Assembly (NCBI GenBank): GCA_964019135.1
Contig: OZ025256.1
Location: forward strand, 36,056,035 to 36,120,034
Direction: 5' to 3'
Length of the DNA stretch: 64,000 nt
Source: Arenicola marina
Taxonomy: Eukaryota; Annelida; Polychaeta; Arenicolidae
A program made the position numbers and the translations under genes. The first letter of the stretch is position 1, and every line of letters begins with the position of its first letter. The notes beneath the pieces were generated by a model, which was given only the letters and a program-made list of their open reading frames with translations, was not told where the DNA came from and ran no database searches. Positions 63,201-64,000 of the stretch are shown here, piece after piece.

Positions 63201-64000
63201 GAAACGACGTCGTTCCTTGTGGTGCGTTACTGTACTGCACTAAGAAACGACGTCGTTCCTTGTGGTGCGTTACCGTACTGCACTAAGAAACGCCGTCGCT
63301 CCTTGTGGTGCGTTACCGTACTGCACTAAGAAACGACGTCGTTCCTTGTGGTGCGTTACGGTACTGCACTAAGAAACGACGCCGTTTCTTGTGGTGCGTT
63401 AAAGCACTGCAATAAGAAACGCCGTCGTTCCTTGTGGTGCGTTACCGCACTGCACTAAGAAACGACGTCGTTCCTTGTGGGGCGTTACCGCACTGCACCA
63501 AGAAACGACGTCGTTCCTTGTGGTGCGTTACCTTACTGCACTAAGAAACGACGTCGCTCTTTGTGGTGCGTTAGCGTACTGCACTAAGAAACAACGTCGT
63601 TCCTTTTGGTGCGTTACCGTACTGCACTAAAAAACGACGTCGTTCCTTGTGGTGCGTTACCGTACTGCACTAAGAAACGACGTCGCTCCTTGTGGTGCGT
63701 TACCGTACTGCACTAAGAAACGACGCCGTTCCTTGTGGTGCGTTACCGTACTGCACTAAGAAACGACGTCGTTCCTTGTGGTGCGTTACCGTACTGCACT
63801 TAGAAACGACGTCGTTCCTTGTGGTGCGTTACGGTACTGCACTAAGAAACGACGTCGCTCCCTGTGGTGCGTTACCGTACTGCACTAAGAAGCGCCGTCG
63901 TTCCTTGTGGTGCGTTACCGTACTGCACTAAGAAACGACGTCGCTCCTTGTGGTGCGTTACCGTACTGCACTTAGAAACGACGTCGCTCCTTGGGGTGCG
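57201..64000. repeat. Second large duplication in the 43-bp array, copy 2 (partner 30205-38122)
   Basis: Follows the marker order of 30.2-38.1 kb to the last base of the window. It lacks the second 989-bp unit seen at 33.1-34.1 kb. Private changes include GTGCTGCAC near 60827 and CCTGGTGGTGCG near 61669. Just upstream, 56427 and 57201 start a repeated marker block 774 bp apart (18 monomers). Confidence 0.88.

Larger units (their letters stand above)
8271..64000. repeat. 43-bp satellite array, about 1296 monomers, continuing past the window
   Basis: An unbroken, single-orientation array of a 43-bp monomer with core TGGTGCGTTACCGTACTGCA and variable part AAACGMCGTCGYTCC. The common monomer is about 56% GC with five CpG sites. 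Main two-state sites: GACGTC or GCCGTC; CGTTCC or CGCTCC; CACTAAG or CACTTAG. Rare markers such as ACATCACCC, AACAACGTCG, TGCAATAAG, CACTTAGTAACACC and TTTTGCG recur in fixed order at long distance, defining higher-order repeats. Monomer length is almost invariant. The exceptions found are 13 monomers of 42 bp and two of 40 bp. The first monomers at the left edge include a GCGTAACC variant seen only near 8288 and 8463. All open frames of 60-122 codons here are periodicity artefacts. Confidence 0.98.

Noticed and set aside
9230-63931. Many open frames of 60-122 codons with repeated CGALPYCTKKRRRSLWC-type peptides
   Set aside because: The 43-bp monomer cycles through three frames every 129 bp and the frames end at the TAAG/TTAG in certain monomers. 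They are pure periodicity.
8271-64000. CRISPR-like regular repeats
   Set aside because: There are no unique spacers. The whole 43-bp period is conserved head to tail, so this is a satellite.
8271-64000. CENP-B box in the 43-bp monomer
   Set aside because: No monomer variant I read fits the NTTCGNNNNANNCGGGN pattern on either strand, so a centromere claim cannot rest on this.

Overview
The window is repeat-dominated eukaryotic DNA, most likely from an animal. I found no supportable protein-coding gene, rRNA, tRNA or CRISPR array. Evidence for a eukaryote: five unrelated tandem repeats in series, long homopolymeric C tracts, an element with terminal inverted repeats, a small insertion flanked by a 15-bp direct repeat, and long stretches with no bacterial gene density. 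The sequence itself does not identify the species. A marine invertebrate is only a guess, from general style such as motifs like AGGGCG next to interspersed repeats.

Layout. 1-1200: a 54-bp tandem array whose unit carries a perfect 14-bp palindrome, interrupted at 860-1055 by a 196-bp insertion flanked by 15-bp direct repeats. 1201-3426: mostly unique DNA holding a 1.03-kb element with 39-bp terminal inverted repeats (1421-2446) and a C17 tract. 3427-4165: a 42-bp pyrimidine-rich array with a degenerate CT-rich flank and a C15 tract. 4166-4814: GC-rich unique DNA. 4815-5028: a C-rich array of alternating 41- and 42-bp units, with repeated G-quadruplex motifs on the minus strand. 5243-7831: about 100 copies of a 26-bp repeat. 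7832-8270: a unique spacer. 8271-64000: one uninterrupted, single-orientation 43-bp satellite of about 1296 monomers that runs out of the window.

The 43-bp satellite is the main object. It is not a simple homogeneous array: monomers carry marker variants that recur in fixed order, giving nested higher-order repeats. Tandem or dispersed copies have offsets of 989, 2407, 2535, 3869, 4127, 6488 and 8511 bp, plus two large duplications (about 10.4-19 kb copied at 47-56 kb; about 30.2-38.1 kb copied at 57.2-64.0 kb). Every offset checked equals a whole number of 43-bp monomers minus the few bases missing from 13 recurring 42-bp monomers and two 40-bp monomers. This means single-base indels are almost absent, and copies differ by gain or loss of whole monomers, as expected from unequal exchange or amplification. 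Open reading frames throughout are by-products of repeat periodicity. No genes work together here; possible roles are structural (heterochromatin, centromere or subtelomere, sex chromosome) and cannot be decided from this sequence.
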